Positions 36,780 through 45,147 of a DNA stretch of 64,000 nucleotides are shown here, piece by piece. Under the pieces are notes generated by a model. That model had not been told where the DNA came from, made no database searches, and was given only the letters and a program-made list of their open reading frames with translations. Position numbers and translations under genes: made by a program. The DNA comes from Acinetobacter defluvii. GTDB taxonomy: Bacteria > Pseudomonadota > Gammaproteobacteria > Pseudomonadales > Moraxellaceae. Every line of letters begins with the position of its first letter. Position 1 is the stretch's first letter. Location: NCBI RefSeq assembly GCF_001704615.3, contig NZ_CP029397.2, forward strand, positions 3,224,001 to 3,288,000. The letters run 5' to 3'.

Positions 36780-37207
36780 TGCAAATTCAAAATATCCTTG
36801 TCGTATGTGTCGGTAATATTTGCAGAAGTCCAATGGCTGAGTATTTTTTGAAGAATACTCGCCCTGACTTACATATTGAGTCAGCAGGTTTATCTGCAAT
36901 GGTAGGACACCAAGCTGATGATAAAGCTATTGCCTGTATGGACAATAAAAATATTGATATGCGTGCACATATCGCCAAACAAATCAACGCTGAATTAATT
37001 AAAAAGTCTGATTTGATCTTAGTTATGAGTCATAATCAACAAAAACATATTGAACAAACTTGGCCATTTGCAAAAGGTAAAGTCTTTATGCTCGGACATT
37101 GGCAGAACATTAATGTGCCTGATCCTTATAAGCATGACCAAGCATTTTTCATTGAGACATGCGATAATATTCAGCGTTATGTCATTGATTGGCAATCACA
37201 TCTTTAA
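36779..37207 (+). CDS. wzb: Low-molecular-weight protein tyrosine phosphatase Wzb
   Basis: Wzb dephosphorylates the tyrosine-rich tail of Wzc, cycling the export complex. The 142-residue protein has the P-loop VCVGNICRSPMAE (nucleophile Cys near 11, Arg near 17) and the general acid Asp in VPDPYKHD near 117. It lies between wza and wzc in one transcript. Confidence 0.96.
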   Translation: MQIQNILVVCVGNICRSPMAEYFLKNTRPDLHIESAGLSAMVGHQADDKAIACMDNKNIDMRAHIAKQINAELIKKSDLILVMSHNQQKHIEQTWPFAKGKVFMLGHWQNINVPDPYKHDQAFFIETCDNIQRYVIDWQSHL

Positions 37208-37228
37208 ATTTTAATTAGTTGTAGTCAT

Positions 37229-39421
37229 ATGAACCAAAATTCAAAAGCGAATGATGATACGATCGACTTAAAAGAGCTATTTTTTTCCTTAATTGCTCAA
37301 TGGAAAGTGATTGCCCTTTGCATCATTCTAAGCTTGATTTGTGCTTTACTCTATTTACGAGTCACACCAAATACTTATTCTACTGATGCTATGGTTCAAG
37401 TAGAAGAAAGTAAAGGTGCTGGTGCTGCTGCACTTCTAGGTGATTTATCTTCTGTGGTTGAGCAAAAATCCCCAGCTCAAGCAGAGATTGAAATCTTAAA
37501 GTCCCGCATGGTCTTAGGGACTGTTATTCAAGATCTTAATCTGAATCTTAAAATACAAGATGATGAGGATGGTAAATTACATCGTCTTTTAACCAAAGAT
37601 GATATGTTATTAGATTATCGTAAAGATGGTGTTTTTTATCAAAAAAATCAGTCTAATTTTTTAATTAAACAGTTCAATATTCCTGCATTCTATCAAAATA
37701 AAGAGTTGACCTTAGATTTAACAACACCCAATCAATTTAAACTTATTGATATAGAAAACGAGCAAGTTGTTTTTACAGGCAAACTGAACCAAGCCAATCA
37801 AAATATAGATCGTTATGGAACATGGTCAGTTTATATTGAGAGTAAAGCACCATTTAAACAAACCTTTACTTTAGTTAAACAATCTTTACCTGCTGCTGTC
37901 GATTCTTTAAATACAGATTATTCAGTGGCTGAAAAGGGTAAACTTACTGGTGTTATTGGTCTCGCTTATCAAGGACAAGACAAACAACACATTACCGAAG
38001 TCCTCAACAGTATTCTTCAGGTTTATCATGCACAAAATATTGAGCGTAAGACGTTAGAATCTAAGCAGACTTTAAAGTTTTTAGACAAGCAGCTGCCAGA
38101 ACTTAAAAAACAGCTTGAAGAGTCTGAAATTAAGTTCAATAAGTTCCGTGAACAGTTCAATACCATTGATGTTACGCAAGAGTCAGAACTCATGCTTAAA
38201 CAAAATGTTGAGCTTGAAAAAACTCGTATTGAACTCAAACAAAAACAAGCGGAACTTTCTGCTAAATATACCTCTAGCCACCCACTCATGGCTGAAATTA
38301 ATGCACAGTTAGCAACCATTGATAAAAAAGCCAATGAGTTAAATCAAGCCTTAAAACGTTTGCCTGAAACACAACGTTTATATTTACAACTCTATCGTGA
38401 TGTTAAAGTAAATAGCGAACTCTACACGTCACTGCTTAATAATTATCAACAATTAAAAATTGCGGAAGCAGGTGAAATTGGTAATGTCCGTATTATTGAT
38501 ACGGCAGCTGAGCCTATTGAACCAATTAAACCACGCAAATTAATTATTTTGATTCTTTCAATTTTTGTAGGTGGTTTTGTTGGTATACTCATCGCATTAT
38601 TACGTAACTTGATGCATACGGGCATTAAAGACTCGACTCAAATTGAAAATGAATTGGATCTTCCAGTATATGCAACAGTACCTCGTTCACCTATTCAAGA
38701 AAGTCGGATTCAAATTCTTAAGAAAAAGAAATCTATTCCTATTCTTGCAGTAAAAAATACGGATGATATTGCGATTGAAAGTTTACGTAGTATTCGTACT
38801 ACCATTCACTTTTCATTGGCAAACGCAAAAAATAATATTATTGCAATCTCAGGTCCTGCACCTGAGGTAGGTAAGTCGTTTATCTCTGCCAACCTTGCTA
38901 CAATTTTTGCACAAAGTAATAAGCGTGTACTATTAATTGATGCCGATATTCGCCGTGGTTATTTACATAAATATTTCAATCGTGAAACTACACCGGGCTT
39001 GACTGAACTTTTAAGTAATCAAAGCTCGGTTGAACAAACGGTTTTTAAAACTGAAGTCGCGAATTTGGACTTTATCGCACGGGGTAAAAACCAAAGCAAT
39101 CCTTCTGAGATGTTGGCTTCAGCACAATTTAAACAATTGTTAGAGCAACTTTCTGCGCAATACGATCATATTATTTTGGATACACCACCTGTACTTGCTG
39201 TGACGGATGGGATTATTATTTCGCAATATGCGGGTGTAAACCTCGTCGTTGCACGTTATGCCAAGACACAAATCAAAGAGCTTGAATTAACGGTCAATCG
39301 TTTTGAACAAGCAGGGGCTAAAGTCAACGGTATTATCCTCAATGATATTAACCGTGCATCAGGTGGTTATAGTTATGGCTATAATTATGCGTATAACTAC
39401 ACTGCCCATAAAGATGACTAA
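37229..39421 (+). CDS. wzc: Capsule tyrosine autokinase Wzc
   Basis: Wzc controls polymer length and export. The 730-residue inner-membrane protein has two membrane helices (about 31-48 and 438-458) flanking a periplasmic Wzz domain with coiled coils (about 280-400). The cytoplasmic BY-kinase domain has Walker A GPAPEVGKSFISANLA, Walker A' LLIDADIRRGY and Walker B HIILDTPPVLA. The C-terminus carries five tyrosines within GGYSYGYNYAYNY, the autophosphorylation cluster that Wzb acts on. A strong terminator follows. Confidence 0.96.
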   Translation: MNQNSKANDDTIDLKELFFSLIAQWKVIALCIILSLICALLYLRVTPNTYSTDAMVQVEESKGAGAAALLGDLSSVVEQKSPAQAEIEILKSRMVLGTVIQDLNLNLKIQDDEDGKLHRLLTKDDMLLDYRKDGVFYQKNQSNFLIKQFNIPAFYQNKELTLDLTTPNQFKLIDIENEQVVFTGKLNQANQNIDRYGTWSVYIESKAPFKQTFTLVKQSLPAAVDSLNTDYSVAEKGKLTGVIGLAYQGQDKQHITEVLNSILQVYHAQNIERKTLESKQTLKFLDKQLPELKKQLEESEIKFNKFREQFNTIDVTQESELMLKQNVELEKTRIELKQKQAELSAKYTSSHPLMAEINAQLATIDKKANELNQALKRLPETQRLYLQLYRDVKVNSELYTSLLNNYQQLKIAEAGEIGNVRIIDTAAEPIEPIKPRKLIILILSIFVGGFVGILIALLRNLMHTGIKDSTQIENELDLPVYATVPRSPIQESRIQILKKKKSIPILAVKNTDDIAIESLRSIRTTIHFSLANAKNNIIAISGPAPEVGKSFISANLATIFAQSNKRVLLIDADIRRGYLHKYFNRETTPGLTELLSNQSSVEQTVFKTEVANLDFIARGKNQSNPSEMLASAQFKQLLEQLSAQYDHIILDTPPVLAVTDGIIISQYAGVNLVVARYAKTQIKELELTVNRFEQAGAKVNGIILNDINRASGGYSYGYNYAYNYTAHKDD

Positions 39422-39438
39422 GCTTTTTTAGTATATAA

Positions 39439-39469
39439 ATCCAGATCAAATGATCTGGATTTTTTTTTC
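39439..39469 (+). terminator. wza-wzb-wzc terminator
   Basis: ATCCAGATCA and TGATCTGGAT form a perfect 10-bp stem with a 2-base centre, followed by nine T, 17 bases after wzc. Confidence 0.92.
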
Positions 39470-39602
39470 TAAATCCCTGTATATTTTTGGTTGATTTCAT
39501 TGAATATGTATATCGTTTCAAACAAAGAAGTTATATGCTTTCACAATTCAAGCTATAATTTAGCCATTCGCTCTTTGCAAGATAAAAATTTTAGGAAATA
39601 TC

Positions 39603-40310
39603 ATGAGTAAAGCCTTACCCATCGCTGTTGCTATAATTTTAGGCGGTGCTGCACTTGTTCCTGTTTACTATGCAACTCAACACCCTGCTGACGTAAACTC
39701 AAGTTCTATTTCAAAAACAGCAAAACCAGTCGAAAAAATTAGCTATGCTTTAGGCTATGAAGTCGCAAGCCAAACCCCACCTGAAGTTGATGTAGATACA
39801 TTTATTACAGGGATTCGTGATGCGCATGCCAAAAAAGAGCGCATATTTACAGATGAAGAATTACAAGCGGCTTATATGGAATTTCAAAAAGAAATGCAAA
39901 AAAAGCAACTTGCTGATACTCAAGCAGCTGTCTCTAAAAATGATAGTTTTTTAACTGAAAATGCGAAAAAAGCAGATATTAAAGCCACCGCTTCAGGTCT
40001 TCAATATAAAATCATTAAAGAAGGCACTGGTAAAGCTCCTACAGCAACATCAGTGGTCACTGTACATTACAAAGGTCAGTTACTAGATGGTAAAGTATTT
40101 GACAGTTCATACGATCGTGGTGAACCAATTGAGTTCCCACTCAACCAAGTGATTCCGGGATGGACTGAAGGTTTGCAACTCATGAAAGAAGGTGGAAAAG
40201 CAACTTTATATATTCCATCTAAATTGGCGTATGGTGAACAAGGCGTGCCTGGTACCATTCCTCCTAACAGTACCTTAATTTTTGATGTTGAATTAATTAA
40301 AGTAAAATAA
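39603..40310 (+). CDS. fkpA: FKBP-type peptidyl-prolyl isomerase, copy 1
   Basis: This 235-residue exported prolyl cis-trans isomerase has an N-terminal hydrophobic signal or anchor (residues 5-24), a dimerisation region typical of FkpA/Mip proteins ([18 protein letters not shown], about 45-125) and a C-terminal FKBP domain ([20 protein letters not shown] near 152 to the end). It probably helps fold envelope proteins. fkpA marks the K-locus boundary in Acinetobacter. It is closest in sequence to copy 3. Confidence 0.93.
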   Translation: MSKALPIAVAIILGGAALVPVYYATQHPADVNSSSISKTAKPVEKISYALGYEVASQTPPEVDVDTFITGIRDAHAKKERIFTDEELQAAYMEFQKEMQKKQLADTQAAVSKNDSFLTENAKKADIKATASGLQYKIIKEGTGKAPTATSVVTVHYKGQLLDGKVFDSSYDRGEPIEFPLNQVIPGWTEGLQLMKEGGKATLYIPSKLAYGEQGVPGTIPPNSTLIFDVELIKVK

Positions 40311-40315
40311 TGAAT

Positions 40316-40341
40316 AAAGGAGAGCATCTGCTCTCCTTTTT
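40316..40341 (+). terminator. Terminator after fkpA copy 1
   Basis: AAAGGAGAGC and GCTCTCCTTT form a 10-bp stem with loop ATCT followed by T. It lies only 11 bases before the next FKBP start, so copy 2 may depend on read-through or its own promoter. Confidence 0.85.
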
Positions 40342-40352
40342 GGATTTTGACG

Positions 40353-41042
40353 ATGAAAAAAAAGATTTTATGCCTGAGTGTAATAATGACGGTTGCAACA
40401 AGTCAGGCAGCAACCATTCACAATAAAAGCCCACAAAAAGATCAACTTGGTTATAGTTATGGCTATGTCATGGGTAAAAATAATGCCGAAACTCTAAAAG
40501 ACATCGACCTAGATGCCTTTATTCAAGGCTTAAAACAAGGTGCAGCAGGACAAAAAGCCAGCTTAACTGATGAAGAAATGGCAAAAGCATTAACACAATA
40601 CAAGCAGCAAAGTGAAGCTAAACAACTGATAGAGTTTCAAAAAACTGCGCAAGAAAATGGCAAACTAGGTGACATTTTTTTAGCTGAGAATGCAAAAAAA
40701 GCTGGCATTATCACCACCAAATCAGGTTTACAGTATCAAGTTTTACAAGCGGGTCAAGGCAATAAGCCACGTGCAACATCAAAAGTTTCAGTAAACTATG
40801 AAGGTCGTTTACTGGATGGCACCGTGTTTGATAGTTCTATCGCCCGTGGACAAGCTGTTGATTTTCAAGTTAGCCAAGTGATTGCAGGATGGACTGAAGG
40901 TTTACAACTTATGCAAGAAGGTGCTAAATATCGCCTCTTCATTCCGGCAAAACTCGCTTATGGTGAAATTGGCGCAGGAGATGCGATTGGACCAAATAGC
41001 ACCTTAATTTTTGATGTCGAATTATTAAAAGTTTTACCTTAA
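40353..41042 (+). CDS. fkpA: FKBP-type peptidyl-prolyl isomerase, copy 2
   Basis: This 229-residue protein has a cleavable signal (CLSVIMTVATSQAATI), a Mip-like N-terminal domain (LGYSYGYVMGKNNAETLKD) and a C-terminal FKBP domain (VSVNYEGRLLDGTVFDSS near 147). It is the most divergent of the three copies in the dimerisation domain. I start at the ATG at 40353; an in-frame TTG at 40347 is less likely. No strong ribosome site is visible and the upstream terminator is very close. Confidence 0.92.
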   Translation: MKKKILCLSVIMTVATSQAATIHNKSPQKDQLGYSYGYVMGKNNAETLKDIDLDAFIQGLKQGAAGQKASLTDEEMAKALTQYKQQSEAKQLIEFQKTAQENGKLGDIFLAENAKKAGIITTKSGLQYQVLQAGQGNKPRATSKVSVNYEGRLLDGTVFDSSIARGQAVDFQVSQVIAGWTEGLQLMQEGAKYRLFIPAKLAYGEIGAGDAIGPNSTLIFDVELLKVLP

Positions 41043-41057
41043 TTTTATTTATAATTT

Positions 41058-41080
41058 GAGAGCTTTTTAGCTCTCTTTTT
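41058..41080 (+). terminator. Terminator after fkpA copy 2
   Basis: GAGAGCT and AGCTCTC form a 7-bp stem with a 4-base loop followed by TTTTT, between the second and third FKBP genes. Confidence 0.82.
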
Positions 41081-41095
41081 ATTTTAAGGTCACAC

Positions 41096-41746
41096 ATGCT
41101 TAAAAAAACAATTTTCTTTTCAACTCTTCTTTTATGCCATTCTTCAATTTTTGCTGCATCAGCGGCTGATAAAATCAGCTATGCGCTCGGCTATGAAGTT
41201 GCTTCTCAATCTCCTGATGAAGTCATCATTGATCCTTTTATTCAGGGAATCCGTGATCAAAAAGCACATAAAGCCAATATCTATACTGAAGAAGAATTAC
41301 AAGCTGCCTATCATGAACTTCAAAAAACATTAACAGTCAAACAAACGCAAGAAGCAGCAAAAAATTTTGCTCAAGAAGTGAAATTTTTAAAGGATAATGC
41401 CAAAAAATCTGGTGTAATCACTACTGCTTCGGGTCTACAGTATAAAATACATCATATGGGTAATGGTAAACAGCCCAATCCAGCATCAATCGTAACTACC
41501 CATTATAAAGGTCAACTCTTGGATGGGACAGTTTTTGATAGTTCCTACGAGCGTGGTGAAGCAATTGAATTTCCACTCAATCAAGTGATTACTGGATGGA
41601 CTGAAGGGCTGCAATTATTAAAAGTAGGTAGTAAAGCAACTTTATATATTCCTGCGAAACTTGCGTATGGGCAAGACGGTGTACAAGGAACAATTCCACC
41701 CAACAGCACATTGATTTTTGACATTGAATTAATCAATGTAAAATAA
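41096..41746 (+). CDS. fkpA: FKBP-type peptidyl-prolyl isomerase, copy 3
   Basis: This 216-residue protein has a signal peptide ending near SSIFAASA, a dimerisation region almost parallel to copy 1 ([31 protein letters not shown]) and an intact FKBP domain ([19 protein letters not shown] near 137). Its likeness to copy 1 suggests duplication with copy 2 left in between. It converges on murJ through a shared terminator. Confidence 0.92.
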   Translation: MLKKTIFFSTLLLCHSSIFAASAADKISYALGYEVASQSPDEVIIDPFIQGIRDQKAHKANIYTEEELQAAYHELQKTLTVKQTQEAAKNFAQEVKFLKDNAKKSGVITTASGLQYKIHHMGNGKQPNPASIVTTHYKGQLLDGTVFDSSYERGEAIEFPLNQVITGWTEGLQLLKVGSKATLYIPAKLAYGQDGVQGTIPPNSTLIFDIELINVK

Positions 41747-41758
41747 ACACCTATATAA

Positions 41759-41794
41759 AAACCTATAACTCATGGCCGACTTATAGGTTTTTTG
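41759..41794. terminator. Bidirectional terminator between fkpA copy 3 and murJ
   Basis: AAACCTATAA and TTATAGGTTT form a perfect 10-bp stem with a 12-base loop, with T-runs on both strands. Confidence 0.85.
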
Positions 41795-41809
41795 AAATAT
41801 TTAATTGGA

Positions 41810-43351
41810 TCAGTGTCTTAAATGACGTGGTCTAAATCCACTTGCAACTAAACCAATCGCATATGCCAATACACCTGCCACACATAGCCCAACCACTTCA
41901 AGAATACGCATCCATTGAGAAACTGTGCCATCATACCAAGTCAACGCATACCAAAGCACAGCAATCATGCTGATATTCGCAATCAGGAACTGTATAAACA
42001 ACTTTTTCCAATGTGCACCAAAGCGAAAAATATTACGCTTATGTAAATAAAAATACAGCATGCCCGCATTGACCAACGCAGAACCAGATGATGCAATCGC
42101 GAGTGCCATATGTTCTGCGTGCCAGTCGATTAATTTAAAGAATCCGATAAAGATCACGTTCAAAATCGCATTGGCTGCCACCGCCATTAAACCGACACGT
42201 ACAGGGGTTTTGGTATCTTGGATTGCATAAAAACCAGGTGCAAAAACTTTAATTAACATAAATGCCAATACTCCAGCACTCATACATTGCAATGCCATCG
42301 CAGTCATTTGTGTATCCCGTACATCAAAAGCACCATGTTGAAAAAGTGCTTCAATAATAGGCGTAGATAATATAAATAATGCAATACTTGCAGGCACCCC
42401 CACCAGTACAATTACACGTGCTGCCCAGTCCAACATTTTTTTGAATTTTTCTTGATCTTGTTCTGCCTTACTTGCAGACAAAGATGGTAAAATTACGGTA
42501 CCAATCGCAACACCAATTAAGCCCAGAGGCAATTCCGTCATTCGCTCAGCACTATACAACCAAGACACCGAACCATCTTGCATGAACGATGCCCAAATGG
42601 TATTGAGCAATAAGTTAATTTGTGTGACCGATACACCAAATAAGGCAGGCAACATCAATTTTAAAATACGCTCCACACCTTCATGTTTAAAATCAACTTT
42701 AGGTGGAATCAGTAATTTTTTACGCCATAACTCAGGAATTTGAATGGCAAGTTGTAAAATACCTGCTGCAACCACAGCCCAACCCAATGCCATAATCGGC
42801 TCAGCCATATGTGGTGCAAGCCACCATGCACCTGCAATCATTGCCACATTTAAAAGCACAGGTGAAAATGCAGGAGATGCAAAAGAACCATAACTATTTA
42901 AAATACTGCTTGCAAAAGCCGTCAACGACATAAACATTAAATAAGGAATGGTTAAGCGGAACATATCCACTGCTAAATCAAATTTAGCGGGATCATTATG
43001 GAAACCAGGTGCATAAACATACAAAATCACAGGCGCTGCGATCATACAAAATAAGGTCAACAATGACATCACTGTCAACAAACAGCCAAACACTCGGCTA
43101 ATTAAAATTTGTACTTCAGCATGTAATTTTGTAGTTTTATATTCAGTTAAAACAGGAATAAACGCTTGCGAAAACGCGCCTTCAGCAAACAACCGCCGAA
43201 AGAAATTGGGAATACGAAATGCAACCACAAAGGTATCGAAGTCTTTACCTGCACCAAAGACATTTAACAACACCATATCTCGTACCAGTCCTAAGACTCG
43301 TGACAACATGGTCATTGAACTGACAATAAAGGTGGATCGCCACAGCGCCAT
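41810..43351 (-). CDS. murJ: Lipid II flippase MurJ
   Basis: MurJ moves the peptidoglycan precursor lipid II across the inner membrane. The 513-residue MOP-family protein opens ALWRSTFIVSSMTMLSRVLG and RDMVLLNVFGAGKDFD, and contains FFRRLFAEGAFSQAFIPVL, all hallmarks of MurJ/MviN, with about fourteen helices. I start at the ATG at 43351 (GGGTG upstream) instead of a GTG three codons earlier. murJ next to fkpA is the standard right flank of Acinetobacter K loci. Confidence 0.95.
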   Translation of the reverse strand: MALWRSTFIVSSMTMLSRVLGLVRDMVLLNVFGAGKDFDTFVVAFRIPNFFRRLFAEGAFSQAFIPVLTEYKTTKLHAEVQILISRVFGCLLTVMSLLTLFCMIAAPVILYVYAPGFHNDPAKFDLAVDMFRLTIPYLMFMSLTAFASSILNSYGSFASPAFSPVLLNVAMIAGAWWLAPHMAEPIMALGWAVVAAGILQLAIQIPELWRKKLLIPPKVDFKHEGVERILKLMLPALFGVSVTQINLLLNTIWASFMQDGSVSWLYSAERMTELPLGLIGVAIGTVILPSLSASKAEQDQEKFKKMLDWAARVIVLVGVPASIALFILSTPIIEALFQHGAFDVRDTQMTAMALQCMSAGVLAFMLIKVFAPGFYAIQDTKTPVRVGLMAVAANAILNVIFIGFFKLIDWHAEHMALAIASSGSALVNAGMLYFYLHKRNIFRFGAHWKKLFIQFLIANISMIAVLWYALTWYDGTVSQWMRILEVVGLCVAGVLAYAIGLVASGFRPRHLRH

Positions 43352-43427
43352 TGCATTCACCCAGTTAAAATAAAGTCGCTATTGTAAATAAACTCAAAAC
43401 AAATATCGTTGTAAAATCATAAATGAC

Positions 43428-43997
43428 TTATTGTTTTTGCTTATGAAGTTGTGTTCTAAAATCGTCCCATCGAAAATGGGGACCTGGATCAGTTTTTCGA
43501 TTGGGTGCAATATCTGAATGCCCAGCGAGATGTTGGCTGGTTTTGGGATAGGCTTTTTGTAAGGTGGCAACCACTTGAGCAAGCACATTATATTGCACGT
43601 GTTCAAACTCTTGATCATCACTGCCCTCTAACTCAATTCCAATCGAATAATCATTACATTCTATTTTACCCAAATAACTTGAACGCCCTGCATGCCAAGC
43701 CCGATCTTTAAAATTGACAAATTGCAGTACTTCACCTGTTCTTAAAATTAGTAAATGTGTCGAAACCTGCATGCCTTCTATGGTTTTAAAGTAAGGATGT
43801 GCTGACCAATCCAGTTGATTTTGAAAAAATTGTTCAATATATCCTCCACCAAACTGTGAAGGCGGCAAACTAATATTATGAATGACGATCAGTTGAATTT
43901 CTGTATTTTCAGGACGTTGATTAAAATTTGGAGAAGCCACTTGCCGAGCACCCAAGAGCTGCCCATCTACAACTTGAAACTGTGGTGCTGTCTGCAT
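43428..43997 (-). CDS. ampD: 1,6-anhydro-N-acetylmuramyl-L-alanine amidase AmpD
   Basis: AmpD is a cytoplasmic zinc amidase that splits anhydro-muropeptides during cell-wall recycling and so restrains AmpC induction where AmpR is present. The 189-residue protein has zinc ligands in VIHNISLPPSQFGGGY near residue 34 and GHSDIAPNRKTDPGPHF near the C-terminus. The ATG at 43997 has AGGAAAA upstream; an in-frame start at 44021 is less likely. It lies 76 bases upstream of murJ on the same strand and may share its transcript. Confidence 0.95.
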   Translation of the reverse strand: MQTAPQFQVVDGQLLGARQVASPNFNQRPENTEIQLIVIHNISLPPSQFGGGYIEQFFQNQLDWSAHPYFKTIEGMQVSTHLLILRTGEVLQFVNFKDRAWHAGRSSYLGKIECNDYSIGIELEGSDDQEFEHVQYNVLAQVVATLQKAYPKTSQHLAGHSDIAPNRKTDPGPHFRWDDFRTQLHKQKQ

Positions 43998-44144
43998 AAT
44001 TTTTCCTATAACATCATTCAAGTATGGCTTTGAATTGTGGGAGATAGTTTACTCCGATCAAACTTAAAATAAAAACTTCTCCAAACATTCAGGGACAATG
44101 TTAATATATCGCTCAATTTTTAAGAGCGAATATATAGGGAATTT

Positions 44145-44990
44145 ATGAGTATACCTCAGTCTTTGCTTGAACAATCTATTCTTATCAATATACAACAAGC
44201 ACTACAAGAAGATATTGGCGAAGGTGATCTTACTGCCCTACTCACGCCCGAAGATGAACAAGCAACTGCAACCATCATCACACGCGAAGACATGATTTTG
44301 GCAGGTCAACCGTGGGTGAATGCTTTATTAAAAGCTTATGATCCAACAGTACAAATCACATGGCTGAAAAATGATGGTGACTTGGTCAAAGCCAATGAAA
44401 CTATTTACAAACTTGCAGGTTCAGCACGTAGCTTACTAACGGTGGAACGCCCTGCTTTAAATTTTGTACAAACCTTATCGGCTGTGGCGACCAAAACAGC
44501 AAACTATGTCAAACAGCTTGAAGGTTTGAATACCAAACTGCTCGATACCCGTAAAACCTTACCGGGCTTACGCATTGCACAAAAATATGCGGTGGCTATA
44601 GGTGGTGGTCAAAACCATCGTTTGGGTTTGTTTGATGCCTTTTTAATTAAAGAAAATCACATCATGGCAGCAGGTGGAATCGTACAAGCCATTGCCAAAG
44701 CCCATCAGATCGCACCAAGCAAACCTGTTGAAGTTGAAGTTGAAACATGGGATGAGCTTAATCAAGCACTCGAAGCCAAAGCAGATATTGTGATGTTGGA
44801 TAATTTCAGTCAACAACAAATGATTGATGCGGTCAAGCATGTTGCAGGACGTTGTAAATTAGAAGCATCAGGCAATATTACCATTGAAAATTTACGTGAA
44901 GTGGCAAGCACAGGTGTAGATTATATTTCGATGGGTGTGTTAACTAAAGACGTTAAAGCTGTTGATTTATCAATGCGTTTTAATGCTTAA
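44145..44990 (+). CDS. nadC: Nicotinate-nucleotide pyrophosphorylase (quinolinate phosphoribosyltransferase)
   Basis: NadC converts quinolinate and PRPP to nicotinate mononucleotide in de novo NAD synthesis. The 281-residue protein shows EDIGEGDLTALL near residue 22, LLDTRKTLPGLR near 138, GGGQNHRLGLFDAFLIKENH near 160 and EASGNITIENL near 243, all diagnostic. AGGGAATTT precedes the ATG. It appears monocistronic and divergent from ampD. Confidence 0.97.
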   Translation: MSIPQSLLEQSILINIQQALQEDIGEGDLTALLTPEDEQATATIITREDMILAGQPWVNALLKAYDPTVQITWLKNDGDLVKANETIYKLAGSARSLLTVERPALNFVQTLSAVATKTANYVKQLEGLNTKLLDTRKTLPGLRIAQKYAVAIGGGQNHRLGLFDAFLIKENHIMAAGGIVQAIAKAHQIAPSKPVEVEVETWDELNQALEAKADIVMLDNFSQQQMIDAVKHVAGRCKLEASGNITIENLREVASTGVDYISMGVLTKDVKAVDLSMRFNA

Positions 44991-45147
44991 AATATTTTAA
45001 GTATGATTAATTTCTCTTTGGGAACAAATGTAACCAAGGAGAAATCATCATTGCATTTTGATTACAATTTAATCCGTTTAATCCTTTGAAAGCCTAACTC
45101 ATCGGCTTATAATTGCGATCCTCCTTAACTCAAACTTCTTTCTGCAA

